This document shows, piece after piece, positions 59,202 to 64,000 of a stretch of DNA of 64,000 nt; position 1 is the stretch's first letter; each line of letters begins with the position of its first letter. Made by a program: the position numbers and the translations under genes. The notes below the pieces were generated by a model. It saw only the letters and a list, made by a program, of their open reading frames with translations, was not told where the DNA came from and searched no databases. This stretch comes from Laetiporus sulphureus 93-53 (taxonomy: Eukaryota > Basidiomycota > Agaricomycetes > Polyporales > Laetiporaceae), in NCBI RefSeq assembly GCF_001632365.1, contig NW_024468541.1:335451-399450 (forward strand), given 5' to 3'.

Positions 59202-62200
59202 ATGTCTCCACAATCGCTTCCTCCTCTAGACGGCTCTGTCCCTCTGTTCCCTGGCTTCGTCGACTGGCATGCGGAACACAACCCTCACGACCCCATCTAT
59301 GTCTTCCCCTTCCCCGACCTTGATTCTGACAAGCTTTCGACCATCTCGTTCGTAGACTTTGCCCATGCCACCCATCGCATCGCGCATTCTTTCCGCCCTG
59401 GGCGCACTGGCCCCGACGGCGCTCTAGTTGCCATCCTGGCCAACTGCGACTCAGCCCTGTACCACGCTCTCATCGCTGGTCTCGCTCGTGCAGGCTTTGT
59501 GCCTTTCCCGATGTCTCCTCGCAACTCTGCAGTTGCCGTAGCGAACTTGCTGGAGAGCACCGGCTGCCACCGTATCGTCTCTCAGCCCACGTTCGCGCCT
59601 CTCCTTGACGGGATCCGCAAGACCGTCACGCCGGGCTTTGAGGTTCACATAGATGAACTGCCGCCGTTCGGCGACATCTTCCCGGCCCTGTCGTCGTCCT
59701 TTGACCCGCCGGCCCCTGCTCCCGACGCCTACCCGGCTGCGACTAAGCATGTCCAGCCGGATGACATTTTGCTGTACTTACATTCCTCCGGGTCGACTGG
59801 CCACCCGAAGCCGATTCCTCACACGCACACTACGATCATCCAATGGTGCCTCATGCCGCTGATCATCGAGTCTCGCAAGCGGGCCATCCGATGGGGCTGC
59901 ATGGCGCTGCCCGGATTCCATGTCATGGGTTTGTGCTCGCAGCTCTACGCGCCGCTTGTGTCCGGGCAGCCTACGAGTCTTTTTCCTCCTCGCGCGCTCC
60001 AGTCGGCGCCTCCGGTGGTCCCCACCCCGCAGAACACCATCGACACGGCGCGTAAGACCGGTTGCACTGCGATTGAGAGCGTGCCCGCATTTGTTGAGGT
60101 CAGTATTCGCATATTGTCCGGCGAGTTGTTTCTAACAGAAACTCTAGGCGTGGGCGCACAACGAGGAGGACATGAAGTATCTGGCTACTCTCGACTCCCT
60201 GGTATGGATACTGTCCTTCTACAATGATGCATGTAAAAGCTGAGCGGCTAGTAGATCTTCGCAGGTGGCCCACTTGCCTCGGCGACTGGAGATAAGTTGG
60301 TGGCCAACGGTGTGCGACTCTTCTCCTGCTACGGTGCTACCGAGTTTGGCACCTTGACGTGCATCTACGACGATGATGTCGATGCTCCAAGCCCGATCGG
60401 CAAGACTCGTCATGACTGGCAGTGGATGGCTATCCCTTCGGACGCCAAGCCGCGTTGGATTCCCCAGGGTGATGGGACTTATGAGTTGCAGTTCTTGGTA
60501 TGTCATTAATCATAGACTGCAGTCTGATGCATGGCAATGCTGACGCGTGACTTGTGTAGGCGTGCCCAACGCACCAGCCCAGTGTCAACAACTTGCCCAA
60601 CGGCGAGCGTGGATATTCGACGTCTGACCTCTTCGAGCCGCACCCAACTAAGCGTGGCCTCTGGCGTGTGTACGTAATTCTCTGTCTCAGCTTTACGTTC
60701 CGTTGCTAAATGGTCATTCACAGCGTCGGACGCACTGACGACGTCATTGTTTTGGGATCTGGTGAGTTACCTCATCGTTTCTGTTATCTGTTGCAAGAGA
60801 GCTAAGATATGAACAGGCGAGAAGGCGGTTCCGATCCCTCAGGAGAAGCACATCGATGCTCATCCTATGGTTACGGGAGCTCTCATGTTCGGTCGCGGTA
60901 AGCAGCAAGTGGGCGTTCTTATCGAGCTCAAGCCGGAGTTCGCGATCCCTGCTGGTGATGAGAGTGCAGTCATCAAGTTCCGCAACGTTATCTGGTACGC
61001 CGTTCTACAAACGTTTTTCTTCTCTTCGTCTTTCTTACGTGTGATTCAATGCAGGCCGCAGATTGAAGAGTCCAACCAGACTGCGCCCACGTTTGCGCGT
61101 ATCTTCAAGGAGATGATTATCGTTGCCGACCCTGCCCGGCCATTCATTCGTGCAGCAAAAGGAACAATCCAGCGCAAGAAGACTCTCGAGATGTATAAGG
61201 ACGAAATCGAGGCGCTGTAAGTAACAGCTGACTCTGGGAGACATTCCACTTACTGTGCCTCCGATCAGCTACAAGACAATTGAGGAGAGTAGGGACTCGC
61301 ATGGTGTCGCACCACCTCCATCGTGGAATGTGAAAGACATCCAAGCATGGCTGGCTCTGCATGCGGCCGCCATCAACGGTGACAAGATGCCGAAACCTGA
61401 GCGCGATCTCTTCGAGCAAGGCTTCGACAGGTATGTGAGCTCATAATAATTTCTCGGCCTGTTGCTAACACAAGCTCCCAGTTTGAGCTCGACCTTCCTG
61501 CGCAACCGTATCATCGGTGCTCTTCGCGAGTCTTCCGACCCTGCGGTCAACTCGGCGGCTCAGCATGTCTCGCCGAACTTCATCTTCCAGCACCCGACCC
61601 TCGTCGCACTTGCCGCAGCCGTGGCGAAGCTCGTTCGTCCGGGCGCCACAGTTGCTACCCATTCTCCTGCGGAGGAGATTGATTTGATGATCGCGAAGTA
61701 CACGGCGAAGCTGCCGCCTGCTCCTACCTCGCGCAGCAACAAGGCGAAGGACGGATTGGTGGTACTACTTTCGGGAACGACAGGGTCATTGGGAGCCCAT
61801 ATTTTGGAGCTGCTTCTGTCCGACAGCCGTGTCAAGCGCATCTATGCGCTTAACCGTGGCTCTGACCTTCCCACTCGTCAGCGTGCTGCCTTCGAGTCAG
61901 CTGGCTTGAAAACCGAGCTGTTGAGCAAGCCTAACGTGGTATACCTGTCGGGTGACTTTGGGCGCGAGGACATCGGTTTGGCGCAGAGCGTTCTCGCTGA
62001 GGTACGTATTATGCTGTGCATCCCTGTTTCGTCAACTTAAAAACATTGTTACCAGCTTTCTGCTTCTGTTACTCATATCATCCACAACGCCTGGAGGGTC
62101 GACTTCAACCTGACGCTCGCCTCGTTCGAGACGCACATCGCAAACGCCGTTCGCCTCCTCGCACTCGTCCCAGACAGCTACTACCTCTTCACGTCTTCTG

Positions 62201-63115
62201 TCTCCGTCGCTGGAGGCTGGCGGGCTGCTCAGGGCCGTGGCCCTGTACCGGAAAAGCCTCTCGGCAACGCGGAAATCCCCGCGAGGTCCTCCGGCTATGG
62301 GATGTCCAAGTATACTGTCGAGATGGTATGTGCTGCAGAAATGTATTGCGGCTCTCTGAATGACTAATACCCCGTCCTTACAGGTCCTCGCGAATGCCCG
62401 AGCTGCCGGTTTGCGCACAACATCTCTGCGTATCGGTCAGATTAGCGGCTCGTCGAGGAGCGGAGCGTGGAACAAGAACGAGTGGGTGCCGAACATCGTC
62501 AAGACAAGTATTGCGCTTGATGCTCTTCCCGACCTGGACGGGGTACGTAATGCGGAGCGTTGCGTATTTCGTTGACCTGACAGCCGTTAAAATATAGCTG
62601 GTTTCATGGGTTCCGATGGATTGCGTTGCCAGTGCTGCCGTCGACGTGATGTTCAGCTCTGCAGAGCCCGATCTGGTCGACATCGTGCACCCACGTCCTG
62701 TATCGTGGCGCGAGTCACTCAGCGGCGTTAACGCTGAGCTTGGGCGTAGCCTGCCGTTCATCTCCTTGGACGATTGGGTCAAGAAAATCGAGGGTGTCGC
62801 TGAGGGCGGCGCGTCCGCCGACGATCTCGAAACGATTGTGAGTTCTACCGCCCGTCCGGTGATAGCAGCGGTTCTAACGTGGCGTATCTCCTCCAGCCTG
62901 GAATCAAGTTGCTCGAGTACTTCCGCAGCCTCTCAGCCATGGAGCGCGACGCACGGGAGTCCCACGTCACCGAGATCGAAGTAGGTGGTCTGCCTCTCTT
63001 CCACACGGAGAAGGTCGAGAGCGTCAGCCCGACGATCGCGAAGCTGCGTCCTCTTGGGGAGGAAGACGCGAGAGCATGGGTGAAGTACTGGAAGAACATC
63101 AAATTCATCGCATAA
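59202..63115 (+). CDS. NRPS-like adenylate-forming reductase (A-T-R)
   Basis: Multidomain enzyme of about 1,070 residues. It activates a carboxylic acid as an adenylate, loads it on a carrier and reduces it off as an aldehyde or alcohol. A domain: starts MSPQSLPPLDGSVPLFPGFV; A3 motif YLHSSGSTGHPKPIPHTH; WGCMALPGFHVMG; A5 FSCYGATEFGTLTCI; A7 GERGYSTSDLF; A8 VGRTDDVIVLGSGEKAVPIP; AKGTIQRKKT. Carrier (T): LFEQGFDS spliced to LSSTFLRNRI, placing the phosphopantetheine Ser at the intron boundary. Reductase (R): VVLLSGTTGSLGAHILELLL (NAD(P)H-binding GxxGxxG), HNAWRVDFNLTLASFETHI, YYLFTSSVSVAGG and the catalytic SGYGMSKYTVEMV (YxxxK). It ends WVKYWKNIKFIA. About a dozen short introns. There is no condensation domain, so it is not a chain-building NRPS. 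It resembles basidiomycete aryl- or alkyl-acid reductases. The substrate-binding residues do not let me name the acid. No other biosynthetic gene is adjacent. Confidence 0.92.
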
Positions 63116-64000
63116 ATGGGCTTCTGCAACGGCGCAATGTTTTTCTTTCTTGTTTCGTATAGACGTGTAGACCATATAGAGTGCACTAGAGATCGTCGTG
63201 TCCAATTTATCCATTTCGTGTTCGTGACCCAGAATGGGAAGAGTTCAGTACCAGTTTGTCTGCCACGTGATGGAATCCGATCCTTTGATGCCGAAATATT
63301 CCCACGCTTCGTCGACGGCGGGTTTTCAGCTGTGTCGCCGCGTGTCCACACCGACCCTGCACCTCACCATCTCTCGCCTCATGCTTCGAGATGATGTCCA
63401 AATGCTATGCTGAATTCAGTCTTCCTGAACCTCGAGGTAGCCGGGGCGGCATTCCATTTCTTTGGCAGTGCTCTGAGAACGATTGAGCAAGTTGCATACT
63501 ATGGAGCGGATATTCTGACGGGACGACTTTGGGGATGTATGTATGCACCATCTGTGAAATGAATGCTGCGTACGTGTATGCACTTTCTTACTCTCTCGGA
63601 CCAGAGTGATGCTCAGAAGTCAGGCAAATCCTGTTCTCGACGCAATTGATGTGGTCCTCTGGATGTGCCACAACATAGGACTCCGGCGAATCACCATCGT
63701 TTTTAACTGCATACAGGCATATCTCTCTGGTGTTCAAGAATCCGGCGACTCGATTTTCCTCAGAAGATCACGTCATCTTACCCTCTCGCAGCGGCGTCCA
63801 GTTCTCTAATCAGCAGACAGCCATTTATACAACCCGCAATGCATACGGCACTTGATATCGGGATGAATCACGTTCAAGATTGTTCCGGACGTCGTGTTTC
63901 GAGCTCGTACAATGCAGGAGTAGCTACGTGTGAAAGGATGCCTACGACGTGTGCAAAACCTGCCTGCTGGCAAAATATTCCGCAGTGTTCTCATATGCCC
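63116..64000. other. 3' flank, no gene seen
   Basis: No supportable gene before the window ends. Small frames (63207-63401 -, 63606-63809 +) show no domain. Confidence 0.4.

Overview
This window looks like nuclear DNA of a mushroom-forming basidiomycete (Agaricomycetes). Most genes are cut by many short introns of about 45-65 bases, with GT..AG ends and CTRAY-like branch sites. Promoters carry TATA boxes. The content fits this group: a DUF6699-type protein, a Ser/Ala-rich CFEM protein, an A-T-R adenylate-forming reductase, a two-part SPX-EXS phosphate transporter and a DDX60-type helicase. Gene models were spliced by eye from reading frame, splice signals and family motifs. Ends are firmer than individual exon borders.

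Layout. 1-379 is a foldback (MITE-like) element. 1104-2374 (-) is an aldo/keto reductase, followed by the long DDX60-like RNA helicase at 3389-9577 (+). This converges on a DHTKD1-type 2-oxo-acid dehydrogenase E1 at 9864-14042 (-). A second foldback element lies at 14396-14733. Then come an SPFH/Band-7 protein (15726-18377 +), a class I methyltransferase (19423-20707 -), a C2H2-like zinc-finger protein (21709-23559 -), the SYG1/XPR1 phosphate exporter (24970-29411 +) and VPS16 (29694-32919 -). A CFEM/GPI protein (35559-36266 +) is followed by a 705-bp element with ~100-bp terminal inverted repeats (36771-37475).

37476-46760 is the odd part of the window. About 9.2 kb has no recognisable gene on either strand. 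It contains diverged, partly nested duplications whose indels do not keep a reading frame, and a good TATA promoter at its left end. It could be a long non-coding transcription unit, a decayed element, or a rapidly diverging repeat locus.

The right third holds a DUF6699-type protein (47313-48513 +), a gene-poor 4 kb, an isoprenylcysteine carboxyl methyltransferase (52660-53440 -), Lunapark (54852-56430 +), a possible small membrane protein (57599-58048 -) and an NRPS-like A-T-R reductase (59202-63115 +).

The genes do not form one pathway. Most are housekeeping genes for membrane traffic (VPS16, Lunapark, ICMT, SPFH), phosphate export and amino-acid catabolism. Lineage-specific genes (CFEM, DUF6699, A-T-R enzyme, zinc-finger protein) and small mobile elements are interspersed. 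I found no CRISPR array, rRNA or convincing tRNA, and no transposase gene.
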